This document shows, one piece after another, positions 1-7,801 of a stretch of DNA of 64,000 nt. Origin of the DNA: Bryobacter sp. (GTDB lineage: Bacteria > Acidobacteriota > Terriglobia > Bryobacterales > Bryobacteraceae). The notes beneath the pieces were generated by a model. The model saw only the letters and a program-made list of their open reading frames with translations, searched no databases and was not told the DNA's origin. The DNA lies in the NCBI GenBank assembly GCA_022843625.1, contig JALHNH010000011.1, forward strand, positions 93,574 through 157,573. Reading direction: 5' to 3'. Positions within the stretch are counted from its first letter, which is position 1. Each line of letters starts with the position of its first letter. The position numbers and the translations under genes are program-made.

Positions 1-139
1 AGTTGGCATCGACTAAGCGCCACAAATTCGTCTCCAGATTGCCAACCGACGGATGGAAAGAAAACTCTCGATCGGCCAGCTGGTCGAGCGGTGGTGGATA
101 AGGAGCTCCTGGCTCGCGCGCTGAGGGCTGAGTTGACAT
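1..139 (-). CDS. hypothetical protein, N-terminal fragment (runs off left edge)
   Basis: An ATG at 139 opens 46 codons with no stop before the window edge. The product begins MSTQPSAREPGAPYPPP and continues with LADREFSFHPSVGNLETNLW, so a short proline-rich leader precedes what looks like ordinary folded sequence. Only 4 bases separate it from the stop of the next gene upstream on the same strand, which suggests co-transcription. I do not recognise a family from so short a piece; reality as a gene is inferred from codon use and spacing. Confidence 0.55.
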   Translation of the reverse strand, partial: MSTQPSAREPGAPYPPPLDQLADREFSFHPSVGNLETNLWRLVDAN

Positions 140-143
140 CGAT

Positions 144-521
144 TTATGCCATCTTTAGGTAGTCCATATGCTCCAGCAGGGATTGGCTGGGCGGCACCAC
201 TGTTTGAGTCAAACTCTCCGCAGTTTCTGCATCGTCGAAGGCATGAAAGAGACTCAGCTTGGCGAGTGCGTACTCTTCATTCCAGCGCAGGGCCGACCCC
301 ATCCGGGCAGCACAGGCAGCCAAAGCATCTTCGGTCAACTCAACTGCAACTTCAAAATGCGTATTGCGATCAGCCGAAACTCGAAAAACATGCTTCCGGC
401 CCAACATTCCTTTGAAGAGGTATTGATAAACCAAGCCACTCGCCGCTGAATAGGATTTTTCCCTCTGCGACAGGGGCAAAGGCTTCAGTGTTTCCACGTT
501 CTTTGAGAACCACGAGAACAT
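144..521 (-). CDS. hypothetical protein (125 aa)
   Basis: A small soluble protein with no signal peptide or membrane segment. It opens MFSWFSKNVETLKPLPLSQR and is otherwise a mixed alpha/beta sequence without a motif I can name. A GGAG stands about 8 nt before the ATG and supports the start. It lies immediately before the truncated gene at 1-139 and is divergent from the gene at 542, with only 20 bases between the two start codons. Function unknown. Confidence 0.6.
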   Translation of the reverse strand: MFSWFSKNVETLKPLPLSQREKSYSAASGLVYQYLFKGMLGRKHVFRVSADRNTHFEVAVELTEDALAACAARMGSALRWNEEYALAKLSLFHAFDDAETAESLTQTVVPPSQSLLEHMDYLKMA

Positions 522-541
522 AAGACTGACTCCAGTCTAGT

Positions 542-1354
542 ATGAGGGTAGTGCCTCTATTTTTTTATTTGTGGTTGATGGCGCAAGCCCAGGCGCCTCA
601 ACCTCTCGCTACGCCCGTTCCCGAGCCGCCAAATGTTTACGCCAGCGCTGCAGGCCCAATTCTGTTGCCCAACCTTTGCGCAGAACTAGACATGACTGCA
701 TTGGGTCTCACCTGCAGTGAAGCCGAACCCTGCCCAACTTACCTTGAGTTTTCAAGTGTGGAATCTGTTGGGACTGTTCTACTTCTGGCTGGCAACCTGC
801 ACACAACGGCTTCGACTCTTCAATCCATTTTGCTGATCAGCGAAGACGGCGGATCTACGTGGCGCGAAGCTCACTCCCGGCTCAAAGCAAGCGCTCTCGA
901 ATCCATGCAGTTCATCGATTTTTCAACCGGCTGGCTAATCGGGCAAACTTCTATCGGCTTGCCGCGAGATCCATTTATTTTGCTGACTACCGACGCTGGC
1001 AGGAACTGGCGTAAGGTGGACCTTTTTGCGGAGACTCGCGTAGGCGTGATTGAAGACTTTGCCTTCCAGACAGCGAAACGCGGTTGGATTCTGGTCGACA
1101 ATCGCGGGAGCGGCGAAGCTGGCAAGTACGAACTCTACGAAACGCAATCGGGTGGGACAAGCTGGGAATTGCGGGAAATTTCGGGTCGAATTCCCAAAAC
1201 TGCCCAGCCTGGTCAGCGAACCCCTACGAATACATCACGTGTGAGAGTAGACGAAAAAAAGGGGCTTCTCCGCATCGAAACGCGAAATGGCAATGCGTGG
1301 CGCGAGGTCAGCACTTTCAAGCTCAAGATTGAGGACTGTAAGCCGAGTCAGTAA
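542..1354 (+). CDS. secreted beta-propeller (Ycf48/BNR-like) protein
   Basis: The N-terminus MRVVPLFFYLWLMAQAQA is a Sec signal peptide. Residues from about 90 to 220 carry repeats of the type SEDGGSTWREA, TTDAGRNWRKV and TQSGGTSWELR, i.e. the S-x-D-x-G-x-x-W turns of BNR/Ycf48-like propeller blades. A cysteine-rich stretch (CAELD, CSEAEPCPTY) precedes them. Likely an extracytoplasmic structural or assembly protein; no catalytic residues are evident. Its 3' end overlaps the convergent CCA-enzyme gene by 32 bases. Family assignment rests on blade motifs only. Confidence 0.7.
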   Translation: MRVVPLFFYLWLMAQAQAPQPLATPVPEPPNVYASAAGPILLPNLCAELDMTALGLTCSEAEPCPTYLEFSSVESVGTVLLLAGNLHTTASTLQSILLISEDGGSTWREAHSRLKASALESMQFIDFSTGWLIGQTSIGLPRDPFILLTTDAGRNWRKVDLFAETRVGVIEDFAFQTAKRGWILVDNRGSGEAGKYELYETQSGGTSWELREISGRIPKTAQPGQRTPTNTSRVRVDEKKGLLRIETRNGNAWREVSTFKLKIEDCKPSQ

Positions 1355-2603
1355 CAGGTACTTTTCGCGGCCGAGCATCCAGCTTTGCGGCAATCAGTTG
1401 TTTCTTTAATTGCATGCCTTTGGGCGTAGCTGGATTCAGCCCTGCACTGACAACATCGTCATCGGTAATCTCTAAAGCAGCCGGTAAATACTTTTGGAGA
1501 TAATTCTTGATCCTGTCCTGAACTACCCGCAATGGAGACTTACACAACAGCACGAAAATAAGCTCGGCCGGTGCATCCATCAAAGCTGCATAGATTAGAG
1601 ATGGCTTCTGCAATTTGGCTGATTTGAGAGTGTTTTGAAGCGTCTTGGATTTAGATTCCAGATTCTTCCAGGCATCTACTTCGCGCTTGGATAGTTTGCA
1701 ATTCTTGATGAAGCTCTGTTTGTCTTTTGGTGTCCACTTTTCACTGATGGTGTAAAGAAAGAGCGAGAAGCGATCTTCTTTGAGATGTGTTCCAAAAGGA
1801 ACCATTCCCCGGAATTTGAGCAACTTCCCAAAGCCTGCAGAATTGAGCTTGGCGCCAGAAAATCCGGTGAAATAGAGATTGAGGAGCTTCTCTTTATCTA
1901 AAGTCTCAAGCACCGGAAGCGGATTAAACTCCTCTCCAATTTTTACTATCTCTCTACGCAAGGCCTCGGGAGTGATCAACTCTTCCAACTTCTCTTCCCG
2001 GGCTCGTTGGTATTGCGCGCGTGTGCGCTCATCCAGTTGAAAGCCCAATCTGGCTTGAAGGGTTACCAGCTTCAAGACCCTTGAAGGATCGTCACTCAAA
2101 GTATGGCTATTGGCGGTTCTTAACTCGCGGAGAGCGAAATCGGAAAGGCCATTAGTGGGATCAAGCAGCAGTCCTCGCGATCCTTGAGCAAGTGAAATCG
2201 CCAGACAATTGATCGTGAAGTCCCTCCCACGAAGGTCTTCATGAATCGTAGCAGGGATAACCTTCGGCATTGCTCCAGGCTTGGCAAACTTCTCGATGCG
2301 AGCCATAGAAATTTCAGCGTGCACGCCATTTGGGAAGCTGATCTCGTAACTTTTGCGAACATCGTCCGAGTTCACTACACGAATTCCAGCCTCCTTCTCG
2401 AGAGCCTTTACTAGCTTGAAGGGCGAACCTTCAAGAGTAAAATTCAAGTCGCGAACAGGAAGACCGGCCGACATGTCACGCAATGCTCCGCCAGTGAGAA
2501 AAACGTTGACCTGAAGCTTTGCCATCATCCTCTGGACTTCTGAGATAACAAAATTCTGCGACTGGCTGAGGTGACTCTCCAGCATGAACATGTAATCACT
2601 CAT
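1323..2603 (-). CDS. tRNA nucleotidyltransferase / poly(A) polymerase family protein with altered active site
   Basis: Class II nucleotidyltransferase of the CCA-adding/poly(A) polymerase family (426 aa). The sequence shows the G-G-x-x-R-D loop (FLTGGALRDM, residues 35-44), the ATIHEDLRGRDFTIN motif, the DPTNGLSDF motif and the DDPSRVLKL motif in the correct order, followed by a helical tail. The metal-binding D-x-D is D52-L53-N54, so the second aspartate is asparagine, and the usual D of the next strand appears as E in HAEIS. Those two substitutions would be expected to weaken or abolish catalysis, or mark a divergent subfamily. ATGA overlap with the recombinase gene upstream indicates translational coupling. 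Confidence 0.85.
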   Translation of the reverse strand: MSDYMFMLESHLSQSQNFVISEVQRMMAKLQVNVFLTGGALRDMSAGLPVRDLNFTLEGSPFKLVKALEKEAGIRVVNSDDVRKSYEISFPNGVHAEISMARIEKFAKPGAMPKVIPATIHEDLRGRDFTINCLAISLAQGSRGLLLDPTNGLSDFALRELRTANSHTLSDDPSRVLKLVTLQARLGFQLDERTRAQYQRAREEKLEELITPEALRREIVKIGEEFNPLPVLETLDKEKLLNLYFTGFSGAKLNSAGFGKLLKFRGMVPFGTHLKEDRFSLFLYTISEKWTPKDKQSFIKNCKLSKREVDAWKNLESKSKTLQNTLKSAKLQKPSLIYAALMDAPAELIFVLLCKSPLRVVQDRIKNYLQKYLPAALEITDDDVVSAGLNPATPKGMQLKKQLIAAKLDARPRKVPVTDSAYSPQS

Positions 2604-3511
2604 AATTTCTTGGCTTCCCTTGGATGAAATTGGTCAACAATCCCACGTAGGCGTTCCTGCTCCACATGGGTGTAAATCTGAGTCGTCGAAATATCCGCGT
2701 GCCCGAGTAAAGCCTGGACACTTCTAAGATCTGCGCCGCCATCGAGCAGATGTGTTGCGAAGGAATGGCGAAGCATATGGGGGTGCAGAGCCTTCCCGCC
2801 TCCCATGGCACGACGGATCTGAGCGAGAACTTTCCAATAGGACCGGCTCTCCAACTTCGGCCCGCGGGAACTCACAAACAGGAAGGGTGAGCTTTTCCCA
2901 CGCAGCAACTTGGTGCGTCCCTCCAGAAGATACTGGTCGATGGCTTTAGCCGCATCGCTGCCGACAGGCAGCAAGCGCTGTCTATTGCCTTTTCCCGTCA
3001 CTCTCAGACGCATGGAAAGGGCGTTATATGCCGACAATTGCACATTCACTAATTCGCTCAATCGTAACCCAGATCCATAACAAAGCTCAAACATGGCCCA
3101 ATCGCGTAAGCCCCTTGGGGTTGACCGATCAAACGCCGCCGCAACTTCCGCCAAACGTACCTCTGGAATTGCCTTCGGCAATTTGCGTGGCGGACTCTGC
3201 GTGCGCAGAAACTCTGTCGGATCTTTCGCCAATTGCCCTTCAGCCACCAGATGCTGCAACAGACCGCGCAAGGCCGCAAACTTTCGAGCGATGCTCCGGC
3301 CACTCAGTTTTCGATCCAAAAGATACTTTTGGAAAGCCTGCAGGACTGCAATTTGCGAAAACGAGTCCTCACACGATTCTTGAAGCCAACGTGAGTAACT
3401 TTCAAAATCACTCTCATAAGCTTTAAGTGTCGCTGCGGAAAGACCTTTTTCGACTCTGCAGTAAGTCAAATACGACCTTACGGCAGCCGCAAAGGGTGCC
3501 TGGCCGAACAT
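2600..3511 (-). CDS. xerD: tyrosine recombinase, XerC/XerD type
   Basis: Site-specific recombinase of the dimer-resolution type (303 aa from the chosen ATG at 3511; the open frame extends further upstream but that part is cysteine-rich and unlike the family). An N-terminal SAM-like DNA-binding domain (YCRVEKGLSAATLKAY) is followed by the catalytic domain with R in GSGLRLSEL, K in GKGNRQRLL, HPHMLRHSFATH, and LGHADISTTQIYTHV with the nucleophilic tyrosine. The ending HPRE and STTQIYTHVEQERL favour XerD over XerC. No phage or integron genes adjoin it. A TATCAT box lies 7 nt before the ATG. Confidence 0.88.
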   Translation of the reverse strand: MFGQAPFAAAVRSYLTYCRVEKGLSAATLKAYESDFESYSRWLQESCEDSFSQIAVLQAFQKYLLDRKLSGRSIARKFAALRGLLQHLVAEGQLAKDPTEFLRTQSPPRKLPKAIPEVRLAEVAAAFDRSTPRGLRDWAMFELCYGSGLRLSELVNVQLSAYNALSMRLRVTGKGNRQRLLPVGSDAAKAIDQYLLEGRTKLLRGKSSPFLFVSSRGPKLESRSYWKVLAQIRRAMGGGKALHPHMLRHSFATHLLDGGADLRSVQALLGHADISTTQIYTHVEQERLRGIVDQFHPREAKKL

Positions 3512-3518
3512 TGAGCCA

Positions 3519-3524
3519 ATGATA
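3519..3524 (-). promoter_or_regulatory. -10 box TATCAT, 7 nt before xerD start
   Basis: TATCAT reads on the minus strand seven bases before the ATG at 3511, with no purine-rich Shine-Dalgarno between. This is the spacing expected of a leaderless transcript. No good -35 hexamer is evident. Confidence 0.45.
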
Positions 3525-3601
3525 CAATATTGGCATTTGTGTTTGAAACAATTTTGACCTTTTTTGGCTTGGAACCTCTCCGAAAGGCAGGAAATTAGCT
3601 T

Positions 3602-4075
3602 TTGACAAGCGTTTCGACAAAGAAAGCAATGGTTTATCGCTTTGAGCGGGAGACTCTGGCTGGCTTCGTCGACTCGGGAAATCCCTTCGACGGAGGTTTT
3701 GTACAGTTCCTGAATCGGGAAGGAGTAGTACAGAATCTTCCGATCGAGCAAATCAAGCTCATCTGCTTTGTTCGCGAATGGTTAGACCAGCCGCCTTGGC
3801 TTCGAAGCAGCTATGCAGTCAGGCCAAGGCAGCAAGGGTTGTGGGTGAGGTTTCGTTTCAAAGACGGGGATTCTGTGGAAGCGACTATGCCCAATAGCCT
3901 CAGTGCTTTAGACCCTGTTTCGATCATAGCGTCACCTCCTGAGCCAGCTGCTGGAGTTCAAAAAGTCCTGATTCCTCGGCCAGCGCTTGAATCATTTGAG
4001 GTCTTGGGCGTGGTGGGAAGCCCTCTCAAGAAACAAAAAGTTGCGCAAAAAAATCAGCTCAATATGTTCGACTGA
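3602..4075 (+). CDS. hypothetical protein, possibly DUF6982-like (157 aa)
   Basis: A soluble protein with a repeated small beta motif: FERETLAGFVDSGNPFDGGF near the start and VRFRFKDGDSVEA near residue 85, with the linking stretch IEQIKLICFVREW. This resembles acidobacterial proteins with DUF6982-type sheets, but that is from memory and uncertain. The TTG at 3602 is chosen because AGGAA lies about 9 nt upstream; the ATG at 3629 is the alternative and has no such site. The 3' end overlaps the convergent 2H phosphoesterase gene by 17 bases. Confidence 0.6.
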   Translation: MTSVSTKKAMVYRFERETLAGFVDSGNPFDGGFVQFLNREGVVQNLPIEQIKLICFVREWLDQPPWLRSSYAVRPRQQGLWVRFRFKDGDSVEATMPNSLSALDPVSIIASPPEPAAGVQKVLIPRPALESFEVLGVVGSPLKKQKVAQKNQLNMFD

Positions 4076-4658
4076 GTCTCATCGGGGAAGTCAGGTTCGG
4101 TGCAACTGGCAACCCTTCCAGCGAGAATGTCTTTAGATCGATCCAGCAATTGTTGGCTGAATTTTGCACAAACACGACCCTGTCCAATAGGAACTCCCTT
4201 GGGCCAGTGTAGGCATCCCATTGCATCTGGGCTTGCCGGATTCTTTCATCAACAGTGCCGATTTCAAAGTTTTGGGCCAACGTAATGTGGGGATGGAATG
4301 GGAAAGGCTCGTCAAATGCAAGAGCATCGGCTGAAAACTTGCTATGAAGCTCTACCAACTCCGACTGTCCAGCTTCGAGTTCTAAAAAGATGACGGAAGT
4401 GCCTGGGAACACACACACTTTTCCAATTTTGACCACGATTGGCTGGGCCAGCAAGCTCAGTGAACGGATTTGAGATTCTGCTTGGGAAGGAGAAGTGTCC
4501 AGGGAGCGGGGAGGGAGCAAGGAAATATGGGATCTTGCGTTACATTGAGAAACCAGATCTCTTCTTAACTGATCCAGATAGCAACCTAGCTCGCCGGGGA
4601 GGTAGGTAACCAATCCATATTGATTTATCGGCTCACTGGGAGCCGAACAACTGCCCAT
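4059..4658 (-). CDS. 2H phosphoesterase (2'-5' RNA ligase family)
   Basis: The protein (199 aa) carries the two H-x-(S/T) motifs that define the 2H superfamily: HISLLPP about residue 45 and HPHITLAQ about residue 130. Members hydrolyse or ligate 2',5'-phosphodiester or cyclic phosphate bonds in RNA; the exact substrate cannot be read from sequence. The ATG at 4658 is preferred over an upstream TTG at 4682; it has no Shine-Dalgarno but a TACACT box six bases upstream. The stop overlaps the convergent gene at 3602-4075. Confidence 0.8.
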   Translation of the reverse strand: MGSCSAPSEPINQYGLVTYLPGELGCYLDQLRRDLVSQCNARSHISLLPPRSLDTSPSQAESQIRSLSLLAQPIVVKIGKVCVFPGTSVIFLELEAGQSELVELHSKFSADALAFDEPFPFHPHITLAQNFEIGTVDERIRQAQMQWDAYTGPREFLLDRVVFVQNSANNCWIDLKTFSLEGLPVAPNLTSPMRLSRTY

Positions 4659-4664
4659 ACTTGG

Positions 4665-4670
4665 AGTGTA
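4665..4670 (-). promoter_or_regulatory. -10 box TACACT, 6 nt before 2H phosphoesterase start
   Basis: TACACT on the minus strand six bases before the ATG at 4658; no Shine-Dalgarno is present. Consistent with leaderless initiation, and also supports the ATG over the upstream TTG as the start. Confidence 0.4.
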
Positions 4671-4707
4671 GCGCAAATTCAAAGCCCCTGCAGGGCACGA
4701 TACAGTG

Positions 4708-5049
4708 CTAGGCCCCTAGATTCGGGCCGCTCATTTCGGTTTCACTGGCGCTCACAGGGCTTCCGGAGAGTTCCGGTCGAATGGGCGCAACGAACCAAGT
4801 GGCATCTTCCAAACCGACAAATTTGAAAATGCGGAGTGTCCCATCCGGCAATTCGAGCAAGTCACCAACTCGAAGTTCGTTCGCGCTGCCACGCAATTCG
4901 TTAAAAAGCGCATAAGCACTAAGGGCTTCCACTTCGCCACTCATTTCATAGTCTCGCTGCTTAACCGTAGCGGGGCCAGCAGTGTGGGGAGCCCAGCGAA
5001 ACTGCGAAGAAACGTGATCTTTAAGGCGGTGGATCTTGAAGCTGACCAT
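4708..5049 (-). CDS. hypothetical protein (113 aa)
   Basis: Unrecognised soluble protein. A basic N-terminus (MVSFKIHRLKDHV) leads into a region containing LRVGDLLELPDGTLRIFKFVG, which reads as a small beta-barrel-like turn sequence. It precedes the 2H phosphoesterase gene by 49 bases on the same strand and diverges from the YgiT-like gene, 33 bases away. No catalytic motif is visible. The compact gap and coding-like composition argue for a real gene. Confidence 0.55.
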   Translation of the reverse strand: MVSFKIHRLKDHVSSQFRWAPHTAGPATVKQRDYEMSGEVEALSAYALFNELRGSANELRVGDLLELPDGTLRIFKFVGLEDATWFVAPIRPELSGSPVSASETEMSGPNLGA

Positions 5050-5057
5050 CTCGTTTC

Positions 5058-5063
5058 AAGTTA
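5058..5063 (-). promoter_or_regulatory. -10 box TAACTT, 8 nt before the gene at 5049
   Basis: TAACTT on the minus strand eight bases before the ATG at 5049. The short interval contains only a weak ACGAG, so either a leaderless or a very short-leader transcript is possible. Confidence 0.35.
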
Positions 5064-5082
5064 GCATGGGTTTAGGCTATTG

Positions 5083-5295
5083 ATGCGTCCCACTCATTGC
5101 ACCTCTTGCGGAACGGCACTCATGGAAGCTCCCATCACTTACGAGGTAATCGTAAGGGAAGAGCTCTTCCAGATCGAAGACGTCCCTGCGCTTGTTTGCA
5201 GGAATTGCGGTGAACAATGGCTTGATGACGACGTAAAAAATAATCTCGAACTTATGGTTGCTGAAAGCGCCGGGCCTGAACCCAATGTCCACTGA
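5083..5295 (+). CDS. YgiT-type zinc finger protein
   Basis: A 70-residue protein with two C-x-x-C pairs, CTSCG near residue 6 and CRNCGEQWLDD near residue 43, flanking the stretch YEVIVREELFQIED. This is the zinc-binding N-terminal domain of MqsA/YgiT antitoxins without the helix-turn-helix domain. No MqsR-like toxin adjoins it; the next gene overlaps it by 11 bases and is unrelated. Start: ATG at 5083, one codon after an in-frame TTG. Role in regulation is family inference. Confidence 0.75.
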   Translation: MRPTHCTSCGTALMEAPITYEVIVREELFQIEDVPALVCRNCGEQWLDDDVKNNLELMVAESAGPEPNVH

Positions 5296-5791
5296 GTTTT
5301 CCAGCCTGATGCTCTCGCTGCAGAATGGCGAAAATCCATCACCATTGATTGCTGTTGATGAGGGCAGATTTGCCGGAGTAAAGTGCTTTGGGAAGGCAGC
5401 ATTCAAACACTGCCGCCTTCCAGACGAATCCAGGGCAGGCCTTCTTCTCTATGCCGGCTTTGGCAAAGAAAGTCATTCCGTTTCGCAGGATCTCTCCACG
5501 ATGGAAGCCAGCTATTGGCACGCGATCTACCACCGTATGGAGCCAGACGATTGGAATTCCAAATATTGGTTTCGACAAGTCGGCCGCCATCCCATCGAAG
5601 ATCAATTGAGAGAAGAGTCGATCAAAGCCGGCTGGAATCCCGGAAGAATCTGGGACCACGCCCGCTTCGTCGATTTCATCAGTGCAGCCAGATCCAGCAC
5701 AAAAGCTGATTCCAATGCGCTGGCCATCAAGATTCAACACGTCGAATGGCAATTGCTCTTCGACCACTGTGCAAAGGATGTTAAGGAATGA
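5285..5791 (+). CDS. conserved hypothetical protein (168 aa)
   Basis: Starts at the ATG inside the end of the preceding gene (MSTEFSSLML). The core YWHAIYHRMEPDDWNSKYWF followed by RQVGRHPI is rich in His, Trp, Arg and Tyr and looks like a conserved, perhaps ligand-binding, signature; I have an impression of similar uncharacterised proteins in Acidobacteria. No signal peptide or membrane segment. It overlaps the following efflux-adaptor gene by ATGA, so the three genes 5083-7005 form a coupled unit. Function unknown. Confidence 0.7.
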   Translation: MSTEFSSLMLSLQNGENPSPLIAVDEGRFAGVKCFGKAAFKHCRLPDESRAGLLLYAGFGKESHSVSQDLSTMEASYWHAIYHRMEPDDWNSKYWFRQVGRHPIEDQLREESIKAGWNPGRIWDHARFVDFISAARSSTKADSNALAIKIQHVEWQLLFDHCAKDVKE

Positions 5792-7005
5792 AGCGTTTAG
5801 GACTGCTGCTGGTCGTTGTTCTGGCAGTCATTGGCGGTTATTTTGCCTGGAGTTTCAGAAATGCAACTCCTCAAGTGCCGGTGTTCAGGGTGGTTCGAGC
5901 TCCCTTTGAAGATCAGGTAACCACCAACGGGCGCGTCGAACCAAGCGAATGGGCCAGTGCGCGAGCGGAAAAAGAAGGACTGGTAGTTGGTGTTCCGGTA
6001 GTAAAAGGTCAGCGAATTGCCAAGGGTGCCCCCATCGCGATCCTCGACTCAAAGGAGGCCGAGGCCGATATTTCCGCTGCAACTGCACGCATCGAAGAAG
6101 CCCAGGCAAACATTCAATTGCTCGAATCGGGCGGGCGCAAGCGCGAAATTGTAGAGATCGAACAAGGTATCAAACAACGTAACGCGGAACTCCTGCAAAC
6201 GGAAAAGGAGATGGAGATTGCCGAGCGATTGGCTGCGCGAAATGCCGGCACCAGGGAAGAGACGAGGGTGCTCAAAGATAAAGTTGAGCTGCTCAAACTC
6301 CAGATTTCTGCTCTCAACGCTCGTCGGCCTACCCTTGTTGCCGTCTCAGACTTGGCCTCGGCACGCGCTCGCTTGCGAGAAGCGACGGCATCTGCCGATC
6401 TTGCAAGACGGCGAATCCAGATGGGAATCATTCGATCGCCAATCGAGGGGGTTGTCTATCAACTCGACATCAAACAGGGCTCTTTTGTCAGCCCCGGCAC
6501 GTTGGTGGCAAATGTCGGGCGCCTGGACACGTTGAAAGTCCTTGTCTTTGTCGATGAACCTGAACTCGGACGAATCGGGAAAGGCATGCCGCTCACCATT
6601 ACGTGGGATGCGATTGAGGGCAAAAAGTGGAACGGTGAGGTCGACAAGATCCCCACTCAAATCGTCCCCCTCGGCACTCGACAAGTGGGCGAAGTCGAAT
6701 GCCGAATTGAAAATCGAGACGGAGATTTGCTCCCCGGCACAAACGTAAATGCCTTCATTCAGACCCGCAAACAGGACTCCGCGCTACTGCTCCCGAAAGA
6801 AGCGATCCGCAATCGCGATGGGGCAAGCGGCGTCTACGTTATCGAAAACCATATCCTGGTCTGGCGCAAGGTGGAACTCGGCTCAGGCAATGTTACCAGC
6901 GTTATCGCGCTCTCTGGCATTAAAGAGGGCGACCAGGTAGCCCTCGGCCCCGAGGCAGGCCTCAAGGCCGGAGCCACGGTCGAGATCGCCAAGCCGTTAC
7001 TTTAA
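5788..7005 (+). CDS. HlyD/MacA-type efflux periplasmic adaptor
   Basis: Membrane-fusion protein of 405 aa. An N-terminal anchor (LGLLLVVVLAVIGGYFAW) is followed by a biotinyl-lipoyl half (GLVVGVPVVKGQRIAKGAPI), a long coiled coil at roughly residues 95-215 rich in E, R and A, the second lipoyl half (SPIEGVVYQLDIKQGSFV) and a beta-barrel domain. Such adaptors bridge an inner-membrane transporter and an outer-membrane channel. No ABC or RND permease follows, so its partner lies elsewhere. The 3' end overlaps the convergent pirin gene by 9 bases. Confidence 0.85.
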   Translation: MKRLGLLLVVVLAVIGGYFAWSFRNATPQVPVFRVVRAPFEDQVTTNGRVEPSEWASARAEKEGLVVGVPVVKGQRIAKGAPIAILDSKEAEADISAATARIEEAQANIQLLESGGRKREIVEIEQGIKQRNAELLQTEKEMEIAERLAARNAGTREETRVLKDKVELLKLQISALNARRPTLVAVSDLASARARLREATASADLARRRIQMGIIRSPIEGVVYQLDIKQGSFVSPGTLVANVGRLDTLKVLVFVDEPELGRIGKGMPLTITWDAIEGKKWNGEVDKIPTQIVPLGTRQVGEVECRIENRDGDLLPGTNVNAFIQTRKQDSALLLPKEAIRNRDGASGVYVIENHILVWRKVELGSGNVTSVIALSGIKEGDQVALGPEAGLKAGATVEIAKPLL

Positions 7006-7695
7006 GTCGAAGAGCAGCAGGTGCGCGTCACTGCTGGCTTGAATCGCGATCTCGGCCTCATCTTCAACCATTGCGCCATCACCAGCGTTCATCGTTTGGC
7101 CATTGAGGACAACAGCTCCATCTGCCAGTTGGACATAAACCCCACGGCCCTTCTCCACTGCGTAGGTGCTCCGATCGCCTGTCCCAAGATCCGCCACCAG
7201 AAACCTGGCGTCGGCATTCATCATCAAGGAACCTTCATCGCCATCGGCGGAGGCAACCAACTGAAACTTGCCCTTGCGACCTTCGGCGGCAAATGTCTTC
7301 TGGTCATAACCCGGCTGGATGCCTCGCTTCTCGGGCATGATCCAGATCTGGAATAGATGAACCGGTTGATCGGGCGAGGGGTTGTATTCGCTGTGGTACA
7401 AACCGCTGCCGGCACTCATCGCCTGCAATTCGCCGGGTTCAATCGTCCTGCGGTTTCCCATCGTGTCGGCGTGTTCCAGCTTGCCGGCACGCACCCAGGT
7501 CAGAATTTCCATATCGCGGTGGGGGTGCATTCCAAAACCTTTGCCGCCAGCCACCCAGTCTTCATTGATGACGCGCAGCCCACGAAACTGGATATGGTTG
7601 GGGTCGTAATAGTCCGCAAAGCTAAAGCTGTGACGCGTTTCGAGCCAACCATGATTGGCCTTGCCGCGGTCTTCCGATTTTCTGATCTGAATCAT
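6997..7695 (-). CDS. pirin family protein (YhhW-like cupin)
   Basis: Two-domain cupin of 232 aa. The pirin signature is clear: RHSFSFADYYDP, FRGLRVINED, GFGMHPHRDMEILTWV and SAGSGLYHSEYNP supply the metal-binding His/Glu residues of the N-terminal cupin. YhhW-type pirins have quercetin 2,3-dioxygenase activity in vitro; the natural substrate is unknown. AGGAGA lies 9 nt before the ATG. It is divergent from the subtilase gene, and the shared intergenic region carries two palindromes. Confidence 0.9.
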   Translation of the reverse strand: MIQIRKSEDRGKANHGWLETRHSFSFADYYDPNHIQFRGLRVINEDWVAGGKGFGMHPHRDMEILTWVRAGKLEHADTMGNRRTIEPGELQAMSAGSGLYHSEYNPSPDQPVHLFQIWIMPEKRGIQPGYDQKTFAAEGRKGKFQLVASADGDEGSLMMNADARFLVADLGTGDRSTYAVEKGRGVYVQLADGAVVLNGQTMNAGDGAMVEDEAEIAIQASSDAHLLLFDLK

Positions 7696-7730
7696 TTTTG
7701 TCTGATCTCCTTTACTTGATTAGTAAGATG

Positions 7731-7748
7731 TCGTTTCAACAGAAACGA
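7731..7748. promoter_or_regulatory. inverted repeat TCGTTTC-aaca-GAAACGA
   Basis: A perfect 7-bp inverted repeat with a 4-base spacer in the 106-bp region between the divergent pirin and subtilase genes. It shares the GTTTC/GAAAC half-sites with a second palindrome at 7767-7777. A repressor or activator site controlling one or both genes is the simplest reading; a transcribed hairpin is the alternative. Confidence 0.4.
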
Positions 7749-7766
7749 TGCAAGTGGCTGAGTTGC

Positions 7767-7777
7767 GAAACTGTTTC
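7767..7777. promoter_or_regulatory. palindrome GAAAC-T-GTTTC
   Basis: Perfect 5-bp palindrome, 18 bases downstream of the inverted repeat at 7731-7748 and 25 bases before the subtilase start. Same half-site sequence in the opposite arrangement, as in paired operator sites. Confidence 0.3.
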
Positions 7778-7801
7778 TGATGGGAATACGTCGCTAAACA
7801 C

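Noticed and set aside
2600..3751. Tyrosine recombinase as an integrase of a mobile element, with the longer 383-residue start
   Set aside because: No attachment-site repeats, tRNA or phage genes nearby; the extra 80 residues are cysteine-rich and unlike the family, while ATG 3511 gives a normal XerD length.
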